The position numbers were made by a program, and so were the translations under genes. Positions 56,322-64,000 of a stretch of 64,000 nucleotides of DNA are shown piece after piece; the first letter of the stretch is position 1; each line of letters begins with the position of its first letter. Under the pieces are notes generated by a model that was not told where the DNA came from, did not search any database, and saw only the letters and a list, made by a program, of their open reading frames with translations. The DNA is from Pseudomonas kermanshahensis (GTDB lineage Bacteria; Pseudomonadota; Gammaproteobacteria; Pseudomonadales; Pseudomonadaceae): contig NZ_JABWRY020000001.1 of NCBI RefSeq assembly GCF_014269205.2, forward strand, positions 1,240,001 to 1,304,000. The letters run 5' to 3'.

Positions 56322-58306
56322 ACGCGGCACTGGTGATACCCGAACTCGGCCAGTTGGCGATGATCCTGGCCATCTGCTTCGCCGCCGTGCAGGCCAGTGT
56401 GCCGCTGCTCGGCGCCTGGCGCGGCGACAGCCTGTGGATGAGCCTGGCACGCCCGGCGGCCTGGGGGCAATTCGCCTTCCTGACCTTTGCTTTTGCTTGC
56501 CTCACCCATGCCTTCATGACGGACAACTTCTCGGTCGCCTACGTCGCCAGCAACTCCAACAGCGCTTTGCCGTGGTACTTCAAGTTCAGTGCCGTGTGGG
56601 GCGCGCACGAGGGGTCGTTGCTGCTGTGGGCGTTGATCCTGGGCGGCTGGACCTTCGCCGTGTCGGTGTTCTCGCGCCAGCTGCCGCAAGTGATGCTGGC
56701 CCGTGTGCTGGCGGTGATGGGCATGATCAGCGTGGGCTTCCTGAGCTTTTTGATCATCACCTCCAACCCGTTCCAGCGCCTGCTGCCGCAAGTGCCGACC
56801 GATGGCCGTGACCTCAACCCGTTGCTGCAGGACATCGGCCTGATCGTCCACCCGCCGATGCTGTACATGGGCTACGTGGGCTTCTCGGTGGCCTTTGCCT
56901 TCGCCATCGCCGCCTTGCTTGGCGGGCGCCTTGATGCCGCCTGGGCACGCTGGTCGCGGCCGTGGACCATCGTCGCCTGGGCCTTCCTTGGCGTGGGCAT
57001 CACCCTGGGCTCGTGGTGGGCTTACTACGAGCTGGGTTGGGGCGGCTGGTGGTTCTGGGACCCGGTGGAAAACGCCTCGTTCATGCCTTGGCTGGTGGGC
57101 ACGGCATTGATCCACTCGCTGGCGGTGACCGAGAAGCGTGGCGTGTTCAAGAGCTGGACCGTGCTGCTGGCCATTGCTGCCTTCTCGTTGAGCCTGTTGG
57201 GCACCTTCCTGGTCCGTTCCGGGGTGTTGACCTCGGTGCATGCCTTTGCCGCTGACCCGTCACGCGGCGTGTTCATCCTGATCTTCCTGCTGTTCGTGGT
57301 GGGTGGCTCGCTCACCCTGTTCGCCCTGCGTGCGCCGGTGGTAAAAAGCCAGGTCGGCTTTGCCCTGTGGTCGCGCGAAACGCTGCTGTTGGCCAATAAT
57401 CTGGTGCTGGTGGTGGCGGCCTCGATGATCCTGCTGGGCACGCTGTACCCCCTGGTACTTGATGCCCTGACCGGGGCCAAGCTGTCGGTCGGCCCGCCTT
57501 ACTTCGATGCGTTGTTCCTGCCGCTGATGGCACTGTTGATGGTGGTGCTTGGGGTGGGCGTGGTGGTGCGCTGGAAGGACACGCCCGGCAAATGGCTGGC
57601 AAGCATGATGACCCCGGTTCTGATCGGCAGCGCAGTGCTCGCCCCGGTCGCGGGCTTCATCGTCGACGACTTCGACTGGCCAACGCTGACGGCCTTTGCC
57701 CTGGCGGCCTGGGTCGTACTCAGCGGGTTGCGTGATGTGCTCGACAAGACCCGCCACAAGGGCCTGGCCAAAGGCATGGGTGGCCTTACCCGCAGCTACT
57801 GGGGCATGCAGCTGGCGCATCTGGGCCTGGCGGTGTGCGCACTGGGCGTGGTGTTGTCGAGCAACAACAGTGCCGAACGCGACCTGCGCATGGCGCCGGG
57901 CGAAAGCGTCGAGCTTGGCGGCTATCACTTCCTGTTCCAGGGTGCCAAGCACTTCGAGGGGCCGAACTTCATTTCCGACAAGGGCACCGTGGTGGTGTCT
58001 CGCGACGGTCGCGAAGTGACCACGCTGCACCCTGAGAAGCGGCTGTACACCGTGCAGCAGTCGATGATGACCGAAGCCGGCATCGACGCCGGCTTCACCC
58101 GCGACCTGTACGTAGCCCTGGGCGAGCCGTTGGAAAACGGCGCTTGGGCGGTGCGTGTGCATATCAAGCCTTATGTCCGCTGGATCTGGCTGGGCGGTCT
58201 GCTGACCGGCCTGGGCGGGTTGCTGGCGGCCCTCGACCGGCGTTACCGCGTCAAGGTCAAGACCCGGGTGCGTGATGTCCTGGGCGTGTCTGGAGCAGCT
58301 GCATGA
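56318..58306 (+). CDS. ccmF: Cytochrome c heme lyase subunit CcmF
   Basis: 662 residues, about 14-15 membrane helices. Contains the WWD heme motif ([20 protein letters not shown]) and conserved His in [16 protein letters not shown] and [18 protein letters not shown] stretches ([15 protein letters not shown]). Ligates heme to apocytochrome with CcmH/CcmI. It overlaps ccmG by four bases. Confidence 0.96.
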   Translation: MNAALVIPELGQLAMILAICFAAVQASVPLLGAWRGDSLWMSLARPAAWGQFAFLTFAFACLTHAFMTDNFSVAYVASNSNSALPWYFKFSAVWGAHEGSLLLWALILGGWTFAVSVFSRQLPQVMLARVLAVMGMISVGFLSFLIITSNPFQRLLPQVPTDGRDLNPLLQDIGLIVHPPMLYMGYVGFSVAFAFAIAALLGGRLDAAWARWSRPWTIVAWAFLGVGITLGSWWAYYELGWGGWWFWDPVENASFMPWLVGTALIHSLAVTEKRGVFKSWTVLLAIAAFSLSLLGTFLVRSGVLTSVHAFAADPSRGVFILIFLLFVVGGSLTLFALRAPVVKSQVGFALWSRETLLLANNLVLVVAASMILLGTLYPLVLDALTGAKLSVGPPYFDALFLPLMALLMVVLGVGVVVRWKDTPGKWLASMMTPVLIGSAVLAPVAGFIVDDFDWPTLTAFALAAWVVLSGLRDVLDKTRHKGLAKGMGGLTRSYWGMQLAHLGLAVCALGVVLSSNNSAERDLRMAPGESVELGGYHFLFQGAKHFEGPNFISDKGTVVVSRDGREVTTLHPEKRLYTVQQSMMTEAGIDAGFTRDLYVALGEPLENGAWAVRVHIKPYVRWIWLGGLLTGLGGLLAALDRRYRVKVKTRVRDVLGVSGAAA

Positions 58307-58839
58307 AGCGTTGGATCATGGTGGTGCCACTGGCGGTGTTTCTGCTGGTGGCGGTTTTCCTCTACAAAGGCTTGTTCCTCAAACCCGACGAACTGCCTTC
58401 GGCGATGATCGGCAAGCCCTTCCCGGTATTTTCCCTGGCCTCGGTGCAAGGTGATCGCAACCTGACCCAGGCCGACCTGTTGGGCCGCCCGGCGTTGGTC
58501 AACGTGTGGGGGACCTGGTGCCCTTCGTGCAAGGTCGAGCACCCGTACCTGAACCAGCTGGCCGAGCAGGGCGTGGTGATCCACGGGGTCAACTACAAGG
58601 ATGACAATGGCGCGGCGCTGAAGTGGCTTGCCGAGTTCCACAACCCCTACCAGCTGGATATCCGCGACGAGCAGGGCACCCTGGGCCTGGACCTGGGCGT
58701 GTATGGCGCGCCGGAAACCTTCCTGATCGACGCCAAGGGCATCATCCGCTACAAGCACGTGGGCATTGTCGATGCCAGCGTCTGGCGCGAACAGCTGGCG
58801 CCGCTGTACCAGGGCCTGGTCGATGAGGCCAAGCCATGA
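58303..58839 (+). CDS. ccmG: Thioredoxin-like thiol reductase CcmG (DsbE)
   Basis: 178 residues: an N-terminal membrane anchor (about 5-25) and a periplasmic thioredoxin fold with active site WCPSC (Cys73, Cys76) and cis-Pro region GVYGAPETFLIDAKG. Keeps apocytochrome CXXCH thiols reduced. Overlaps ccmH by four bases. Confidence 0.95.
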   Translation: MKRWIMVVPLAVFLLVAVFLYKGLFLKPDELPSAMIGKPFPVFSLASVQGDRNLTQADLLGRPALVNVWGTWCPSCKVEHPYLNQLAEQGVVIHGVNYKDDNGAALKWLAEFHNPYQLDIRDEQGTLGLDLGVYGAPETFLIDAKGIIRYKHVGIVDASVWREQLAPLYQGLVDEAKP

Positions 58840-59324
58840 AGCGCGGGCTGGCAGCAGCCGTACTGGGTTTGGCCCTGGGCCTGGGCGTGGCGGGCGTGGC
58901 CAGGGCGGCCATCGATACCTACCAGTTCCGCGATGACGCCGAGCGTGAGCGGTATCAGCAACTGACCAAGGAGCTGCGCTGCCCGAAGTGCCAGAACCAG
59001 GACATCGCCGACTCCAACGCGCCGATTGCCGCCGACCTGCGCCGCGAAATCTTCCGCATGCTGGGCGAAGGCAAGAACAACGAGCAGATCGTCGACTTCA
59101 TGGTCGACCGCTACGGTGACTTCGTGCGCTACAAGCCCGCGCTCAGCGGGCGCACCTGGCTGCTGTGGTTCGGCCCGGGGATCCTGCTGGCCGGTGGTTT
59201 CGTGGTGCTGCTGGTGATCGTTCGCCGCCGCCGCGGTGCAGCGGCCCAAGGTGCGCATGAGTTGTCCGTCGACGAACGCGAGCGTCTCGCCAAACTGCTG
59301 GAAAAAGAACAGACCCATGATTGA
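58836..59324 (+). CDS. ccmH: Cytochrome c maturation protein CcmH
   Basis: 162 residues. Signal-like N-terminus, the redox motif [19 protein letters not shown] (Cys49, Cys52), and a C-terminal membrane helix (about 107-127: [21 protein letters not shown]). The single-domain form, with the TPR part encoded separately in ccmI. It overlaps ccmI by eight bases. Confidence 0.95.
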   Translation: MKRGLAAAVLGLALGLGVAGVARAAIDTYQFRDDAERERYQQLTKELRCPKCQNQDIADSNAPIAADLRREIFRMLGEGKNNEQIVDFMVDRYGDFVRYKPALSGRTWLLWFGPGILLAGGFVVLLVIVRRRRGAAAQGAHELSVDERERLAKLLEKEQTHD

Positions 59325-60507
59325 ATTCTGGCTTAGCGCGGGCCTGCTGCTGCTCGCTGCCCTCAGCTTTCTGCTGATCCCGATCCTGCGTGGCCGTCGC
59401 CGTCAGCAAGAGGAAGACCGCACCGCCCTGAACGTCGCCCTGTACCAGGAGCGCGTGGCCGAACTGGCTGCGCAGCAAGCCGCTGGCGTGCTCGATGACG
59501 TGCAATTGGCCAAAGGCCGTGACGAAGCAGCCCGTGAACTGCTGGCTGACACCGAAGGTGGCGAGGCCGCGCGCCAAGGCCATCTGGGCAAAGCGCTGCC
59601 GCTGTTGGCGGCGGTGCTGGTGCCGCTGATGGCGTTGGGGCTGTACCTGCACTTTGGTGCGGCGGACAAAGTCGAGCTGACCCAGGAATTTGCCCAGGCG
59701 CCCAAGACCATGGAAGAGATGACCACGCGCCTTGAGCGTGTGGTGAAGGCCCAGCCGGATTCCGCCGAAGCCCTGTATTTCCTTGGGCGTGCCTACATGG
59801 CCGAACAGCGTCCGGGCGATGCGGCGCGTACCTTCGAACGTGCCGTGGCCCTGGCGGGCCGTCAGCCCGAGTTGCTGGGGCAATGGGCCCAAGCGCAGTA
59901 CTTTGCCGCTGACAAACAGTGGAACCCGCAACTGCAGGCGTTGACCGATGAAGCCCTCAAGGCTGACCCGAACGAAGTGACCAGCCTGGGCCTGCGCGGC
60001 ATTGCTGCATTCGAGGGTGAGCGTTACCAGGAAGCCATCGACTACTGGAAACGCCTGCTGGCGCAACTGCCTGAAGGCGATGCTTCGCGCGCCGCCTTGC
60101 AAGGCGGTATCGACCGGGCTGCCGAGCGCCTGGGCGGTGAGCCTGGCCAAACCGTCACACCCGTGGCTGCCCGGCTGAAGGTGCGTGTGGAGCTGGCAGC
60201 GGCGCTCAAAGACAAGGTCAAGCCCGACGACACGGTGTTCATTTTCGCCCGTGCCAGTAATGGCCCGCCCATGCCGGTGGCAGCGAAGCGGGTGACCGTG
60301 GCGCAGTTGCCGATCGAGGTGGAGTTGTCTGATGCCGACGCGATGATGCCGCAGATGAAACTGTCGGACTTTACTGAAGTCCAACTTGTTGCCCGTGTGT
60401 CGCGTTCTGGCCAACCCACCCATGGCGAGTGGATCGGCCAGGGTTCGCCACTGGCCACTGCCACCCAGGCCACGCAACACTTGACCATCGACAGCCCAGA
60501 CCCGTAA
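59317..60507 (+). CDS. ccmI: Cytochrome c maturation protein CcmI
   Basis: 396 residues from ATG 59317; the frame is open 27 codons upstream inside ccmH. Two membrane helices (about 3-22 and 92-112), TPR region (about 130-270: [28 protein letters not shown]), and a C-terminal beta domain ([25 protein letters not shown]). It delivers apocytochromes to the CcmF-H lyase. End of the ccm run. Confidence 0.94.
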   Translation: MIEFWLSAGLLLLAALSFLLIPILRGRRRQQEEDRTALNVALYQERVAELAAQQAAGVLDDVQLAKGRDEAARELLADTEGGEAARQGHLGKALPLLAAVLVPLMALGLYLHFGAADKVELTQEFAQAPKTMEEMTTRLERVVKAQPDSAEALYFLGRAYMAEQRPGDAARTFERAVALAGRQPELLGQWAQAQYFAADKQWNPQLQALTDEALKADPNEVTSLGLRGIAAFEGERYQEAIDYWKRLLAQLPEGDASRAALQGGIDRAAERLGGEPGQTVTPVAARLKVRVELAAALKDKVKPDDTVFIFARASNGPPMPVAAKRVTVAQLPIEVELSDADAMMPQMKLSDFTEVQLVARVSRSGQPTHGEWIGQGSPLATATQATQHLTIDSPDP

Positions 60508-60519
60508 GAGAGCATTGCC

Positions 60520-60939
60520 ATGCACAGCACCGTCCGCCTGACCCTGATCACCCTGGCCCTGGGTTTGTCCGCGTGTACGGTGCGTGAACCTTACGAGCAG
60601 CCCGCGCCACCGATCGAGCGGCTACCGCCGCACCAGGGGCCAGTGGTCAAGCCGTTGCCAGGCGGGCAGCCTTCGACCCAACCGAGCAAACCCGCAGCGA
60701 CACCCAAGCCGATGCCCCGCACGTCTGCCAGCTTTGCACCGCCACCGGGCGGTTCCAGCCATTGGGACCCTAAGCTGGGCGTGTACGTGCTGGAGAAAAA
60801 ACCCAACACCTTCTACCGCCAGCGCACCTACTACCGCTACGACGGGGGCTGGAGCTGGTCACTGAGCCCCGATGGCCCATGGCAGGACACCGACAGCAGC
60901 GGTGTACCCGGTGGGCTTGGGCGGGCGTTCGCCCAGTAA
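60520..60939 (+). CDS. Small Pro-rich lipoprotein of unknown function
   Basis: 139 residues. Lipoprotein signal with lipobox LSAC, Cys19 (LITLALGLSACTVREPYE). The next 55 residues are Pro-rich, followed by a Tyr/Trp-rich C-terminal part (GVYVLEKKPNTFYRQRTYYRYDGGWSWSLSPDGPW) similar in style to short outer-membrane lipoproteins. No Asp at +2, so outer membrane is likely. It is 12 bp after ccmI and may share its message. No family recognised. Confidence 0.8.
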   Translation: MHSTVRLTLITLALGLSACTVREPYEQPAPPIERLPPHQGPVVKPLPGGQPSTQPSKPAATPKPMPRTSASFAPPPGGSSHWDPKLGVYVLEKKPNTFYRQRTYYRYDGGWSWSLSPDGPWQDTDSSGVPGGLGRAFAQ

Positions 60940-60945
60940 ATTGCC

Positions 60946-60989
60946 CGGTACAGTACAGTTTTCTGCTAATTTATCGATTGACTGTACCG
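60946..60989. promoter_or_regulatory. Inverted repeat operator candidate before the dehydrogenase gene
   Basis: CGGTACAGT (60946-60954) and ACTGTACCG (60981-60989), 9-base arms 26 bases apart; TACAGT is repeated once more at 60954-60959. The right arm overlaps a possible -35 (TTGACT 60978 or GACTGT 60980) with CATAAT at 61003-61008. This looks like a regulated promoter for the 61036 gene. The regulator is unknown; the wide spacing suggests two bound dimers or a GntR/MocR-like protein. Confidence 0.55.
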
Positions 60990-61035
60990 CCCGCTGAATA
61001 CGCATAATGCCCCTTCGATCAGACGCGGAGGTGGC

Positions 61036-61974
61036 ATGAGCAAGACAGTCCTGGTGTTGGTGGAAACCGTCGACGATTACCTGCCCCTGCTGGAGCAGGC
61101 GGGTTATCGGCTGATCCGCGCACCGTCGCCGCAACTGCGTACCGAAGCCATCCAGCGCCATGCCCGCGAAATCGATGCCGTGCTCACCCGGGGCCCATTG
61201 GGCCTGACTGCCGCAGAAATCGAGGCGCTGCCCCACTTGCAGATCATCTGCGTGATCGGCGCCGGCTACGAGCAGGTCGACCTGGCCGCCGCCGCCGCGC
61301 GCGGTATCACGGTGACCAACGGTGCCGGGGCCAATGCCGCCGCGGTCGCCGACCATGCCCTGGCAATGGTGCTCGCGCTGCTGCGTGACATTCCCCGTGC
61401 CGATGCCAGTACCCGCCGTGGCGAGTGGAACCGTGTGATCAGCCCCTCGGTGAGTGGCAAGCGCCTGGGCATTCTCGGCCTGGGCGCGGTGGGGCTGGCG
61501 ATCGCCAAGCGCGCCAACCTCGGCTTCGACATGAGCATCAGCTACCACAGCCGTACGCCGCGCCCGGATGTGCCGTACACCTGGTACGACAGCCCGCTGC
61601 ACCTGGCCGATGCCGTCGACATTCTGGTCGTGGCCACGCCAGGCGGCGCCGCTACCCGTCACTTGGTCGATGCACCGGTGCTCAAAGCCCTCGGCGCCGA
61701 GGGCTACTTGGTCAACATCGCCCGTGCCAGCGTGGTGGACACCCAGGCCATGGTGGTGGCGCTGGCGGGCGGCCAGCTTGCCGGTGCCGCCCTGGACGTG
61801 TTCGACGACGAGCCGGCAGTGCCCGATGCCCTCAAGGCGCTCGGCAACACGGTGCTGACGCCCCATGTGGCGGGCCAGTCGCCGGAGGCCGCGCGCGACA
61901 CGGTGGCGTTGGTAGTGCGCAATCTGCAGGCGTTCTTTGCCGGTGAGCCGGTGCTGACCCCGGTACGAAACTGA
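61036..61974 (+). CDS. D-isomer-specific 2-hydroxyacid dehydrogenase
   Basis: 312 residues, full length for the family. NAD(P)-binding Rossmann motif GLGAVGLAIAKRA, preceding a stretch with YHSRTPR (an Arg after the second strand hints at NADPH). Catalytic Arg in NIARASVVD, Glu in FDDEPAVPDAL, His in TPHVAGQSPEA. Probably a glyoxylate/hydroxypyruvate-type reductase; substrate not assignable from sequence. GGAGGTGG lies before the ATG, and a palindromic operator candidate lies upstream. Confidence 0.9.
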   Translation: MSKTVLVLVETVDDYLPLLEQAGYRLIRAPSPQLRTEAIQRHAREIDAVLTRGPLGLTAAEIEALPHLQIICVIGAGYEQVDLAAAAARGITVTNGAGANAAAVADHALAMVLALLRDIPRADASTRRGEWNRVISPSVSGKRLGILGLGAVGLAIAKRANLGFDMSISYHSRTPRPDVPYTWYDSPLHLADAVDILVVATPGGAATRHLVDAPVLKALGAEGYLVNIARASVVDTQAMVVALAGGQLAGAALDVFDDEPAVPDALKALGNTVLTPHVAGQSPEAARDTVALVVRNLQAFFAGEPVLTPVRN

Positions 61975-62025
61975 CTCTTTTCACCCATGAGCCCGGCAGC
62001 GTCCCGGCCAACAAGGAGTGTGTGC

Positions 62026-62814
62026 ATGCAACTCGAGATCTTCCAGGTCGATGCGTTTTCCGCTGAGCCTTTCGGTGGCAACCCGGCAGCAGTCATCCCG
62101 CTGGACAGCTGGCTGCCGGACGATGTGCTGCAACGCATCGCCGAAGAGAACAACCTGTCCGAAACCGCCTATTTCGTGCGCAACGGTGAGGCATACGACC
62201 TGCGTTGGTTCACCCCGACGGTCGAGGTCGACCTGTGCGGCCATGCCACCTTGGCCTCGGCTTATGTGTTGTTCGAGCAGTTGGGCGAGCAGGCGCCCGT
62301 GTTGCGGTTCAATACCCGCAGTGGCGAGTTGCGTGTCAGCCGTGGCGCCGACGGGCTGCTAGCGATGGACTTCCCGGCCAAGCAGCCGGAAGCGGTGGAG
62401 GCCCCAGCGGGCCTGTTGGAGGCGCTGGGCCTGAGCAGTGCGCGAGCGGTGTACCGCAGCGATGACTTGGTGGTGGTGATCGATGACGCGTCGTTGCTGG
62501 ACCCGTTGAAACCCGATTTTGTGGCCCTGTCGGCCTTTGAAGTGCGCGGGGTCGCCGTGACTGCGGCGGGGCGCGGGTTTGATTTTGTCACCCGGTGGTT
62601 CGGCCCGCGGGTGGGCGTGAACGAGGACCCGGTAACGGGCTCGGCGCACACTTCGCTGGCGCCGTTGTGGGCCGAACGGTTGGGCAAGAATGTGCTGAGC
62701 TGCGAGCAGGGTGGGGTGCGCAAGGGGCAGCTGCTGTGCGAGGTGCTGGGCAATGGGCGGGTGATTATCAGCGGGCGGGCGGCGTTGTATCTGCGGGGGC
62801 AGGTGTTTATCTGA
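62026..62814 (+). CDS. PhzF-family phenazine biosynthesis-like protein
   Basis: 262 residues from ATG 62026 with AAGGAG eleven bases upstream. Two-fold diaminopimelate-epimerase-like protein: GGNPAAVIPLDSWLPDD near the start, catalytic Glu in AEENNLSETAYFV, VDLCGHATLASAYVLF, and FGPRVGVNEDPVTGSAHTSLAPLW. Acts probably as an isomerase of unknown substrate. There is no phenazine cluster nearby, so a role in phenazine synthesis is not supported. Confidence 0.9.
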   Translation: MQLEIFQVDAFSAEPFGGNPAAVIPLDSWLPDDVLQRIAEENNLSETAYFVRNGEAYDLRWFTPTVEVDLCGHATLASAYVLFEQLGEQAPVLRFNTRSGELRVSRGADGLLAMDFPAKQPEAVEAPAGLLEALGLSSARAVYRSDDLVVVIDDASLLDPLKPDFVALSAFEVRGVAVTAAGRGFDFVTRWFGPRVGVNEDPVTGSAHTSLAPLWAERLGKNVLSCEQGGVRKGQLLCEVLGNGRVIISGRAALYLRGQVFI

Positions 62815-62837
62815 GGGATGTTTTTGGTGGCTGAGGT

Positions 62838-63117
62838 GCATGCCTTGGGGTTTGCAGCGCCTGTGAGATCGAGCGCCGCCCGCGCGGCGCTTCGCAGCAC
62901 AAGGCTGCTCCCACATCTGTTTCGGGCCAGTCACGCCTGTGGGGGCGGCGCGCGACCGCCTTGTTGGTCCGACGCGATATCATGGTGTGCGCCAAGGGGC
63001 CGCGCGCCAATGCCCCAGGACTAATTGGCCCGAAACAAATGTAGGAGCAGCCTTGTGCTGCGAAGCGCCGCGCGGGCGGCGCTCGATCTCCCAGGCGCTG
63101 CAAACCCCAAGACATGC
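62838..63117. repeat. Composite palindromic element, copy 2 (about 280 bp)
   Basis: Arms of about 92 bases pair with few mismatches. From the left: GCATGCCTTGGGGTTTGCAG, then GAGATCGAGCGCCGCCCGCG, then a REP unit TTCGCAGCACAAGGCTGCTC, then TGTTTCGGGCCA. The right arm repeats these inverted and ends at 63117. The centre keeps GACGCGATATC and TGCCCCAGGA, as in copy 1. It fills most of the 389-base gap 62815-63203; after 63118 there is only a C-rich stretch and the ribosome site of the next gene. Confidence 0.88.
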
Positions 63118-63203
63118 CCCCGCAACCCCACCCCATCCCCAAATCATTGCCTCCCCCCCGCACAACCAGTAGCCTGCGCCCAATTCAAACGAGGATCGCA
63201 GAC

Positions 63204-64000
63204 GTGAGACGCGGTGTGATGTACGCCGGCATGGCCGGTGCGTTGTGGGGCATGGTGTTGATGGTCCCTGAGCTGCTGCCTGAGTTCAACCCGATGCTGC
63301 TGAGCAGCGTGCGCTATGCCATGGTCGGGGTCATCTCGTTGCTGCTGGCACTGCCCATGGCCCGGCAGCTGCGTCAGCTGACCCTGCACGACGCGTGGAT
63401 GCTGCTACGCCTGGCCGTCATCGGCAACCTGGTCTATTTCGTTTTCCTGGTGGCCGCCATCCAGCGTCTGGGCGTGGCGCCGGCTTCGCTGATTGTCGGC
63501 GTACTGCCGCTGACCATCACCCTGTACGGTCGCAACGACAGTGGCGCGGTACCGCTGGCGCGGCTGATCGGCCCATTGGCGCTGATCCTGGCGGGCATGC
63601 TGTGCATCAACCTGCAGACGTTCGCCTTCGCCCCCGGCGACATCGGCGACAAGCTCCTGGGCCTGTTCTACGCATTGGCCGCCCTGGCCTGCTGGACTTG
63701 GTACGCGGTACAGAACAGCCGTTACCTCAAACAATGCGGGCATTTCGACAGCCATCAGTGGTCGGTGCTGTGTGGGGTAATGACCGGGCTGGCCAGCCTG
63801 GTGATGGTCGCAGCCCTGGCCCTGTGGCAGCCGCAACAGTTGCAGGTGGACGCGCCGATGGCGCGCTGGTGGTTGTTCTGGGCGGCCAGCCTGGGCTGCG
63901 CGGTGCTGGGTTCGTGGTTGGCCATGGCGCTGTGGAACGCTGCCTCCAAACGCCTGCCACTCACCCTGAGCGGCCAACTGATCGTCTTCGAAACCTTGTT
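63204..64000 (+). CDS. EamA/DMT-family transporter (3' truncated)
   Basis: Reads from GTG 63204 (MRRGVMYAGMAGALWGMVLMVPELLPEFNP) to the window end with no stop: about 265 residues in eight or so hydrophobic segments, the layout of a drug/metabolite exporter. GAGGATCG lies before the start. Typical segments are LAVIGNLVYFVFLVAAIQRLG and SLGCAVLGSWLAMALWNAASKRLP. Substrate unknown; the C-terminal part lies outside the window. Confidence 0.88.
   Translation, partial: MRRGVMYAGMAGALWGMVLMVPELLPEFNPMLLSSVRYAMVGVISLLLALPMARQLRQLTLHDAWMLLRLAVIGNLVYFVFLVAAIQRLGVAPASLIVGVLPLTITLYGRNDSGAVPLARLIGPLALILAGMLCINLQTFAFAPGDIGDKLLGLFYALAALACWTWYAVQNSRYLKQCGHFDSHQWSVLCGVMTGLASLVMVAALALWQPQQLQVDAPMARWWLFWAASLGCAVLGSWLAMALWNAASKRLPLTLSGQLIVFETL

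Noticed and set aside
62026..62814. PhzF-like gene as evidence of phenazine production
   Set aside because: No other phz gene in the window; the family is widespread in non-producers.

Overview
The window is about two thirds GC and reads as a chromosomal segment of a Pseudomonas of the P. putida / P. entomophila group. The evidence is the gene order of the polar flagellum/chemotaxis superlocus, FleQ/FleS/FleR/FleN regulators with Pseudomonas-type residues, and many REP palindromes of the P. putida kind. This assignment is an inference from memory of gene order and motifs, not from a search.

Layout. 1-7937: rod, ring, hook-cap and junction genes flgF(partial)-G-H-I-J-K-L. 8233-9162: a stand-alone ketoacyl synthase III between flgL and fliC, at the place where other pseudomonads carry a flagellin glycosylation island. 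9612-13964: filament genes fliC-flaG-fliD-fliS-fliT. 14133-18433: regulators fleQ and fleSR. 18681-24557: fliE-F-G-H-I-J. 24676-27089: an HsbA-HsbR-HptB partner-switch/phosphorelay module. 27162-36539: fliK and fliL-M-N-O-P-Q-R-flhB-flhA. 36551-39522: flhF-fleN-fliA. 39628-48581: cheY-Z-A-B-motC-motD-parC-parP-cheW-DUF2802. 48707-53419 is a minus-strand island with a large putative glucosyltransferase toxin, a free FlhB C-terminal-like protein and a second FliK-like protein. 53585-60507: cytochrome c maturation ccmABCDEFGHI. 60520-64000: a small lipoprotein, a D-2-hydroxyacid dehydrogenase, a PhzF-family protein and a truncated DMT exporter.

How it fits together. FleQ (sigma-54 activator and c-di-GMP sensor) heads the flagellar hierarchy. 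Good sigma-54 -24/-12 elements lie before fleS, fliE, fliL, flhA and, more weakly, fliD. FleSR then drives later genes, and FliA acts last: matching sigma-28 elements lie before fliC and before fliS. FlhF and FleN set position and number of flagella. ParC and ParP, encoded beside cheW, place the chemosensory array at the pole, and CheA carries a four-repeat linker that may be the docking site.

The most interesting items are: the 912-residue minus-strand protein, whose C-terminal part keeps the full D-x2-R-x10-Y-x-D-x-D spacing of clostridial large glucosylating toxins; the four FliM-like repeats in CheA; the FliK-like plus FlhB-tail-like gene pair; the orphan KAS III; and a roughly 250-280 bp composite palindromic element present twice in full and once reduced to its outer hairpin. 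No rRNA, tRNA, CRISPR array, phage or insertion-sequence transposase was seen.
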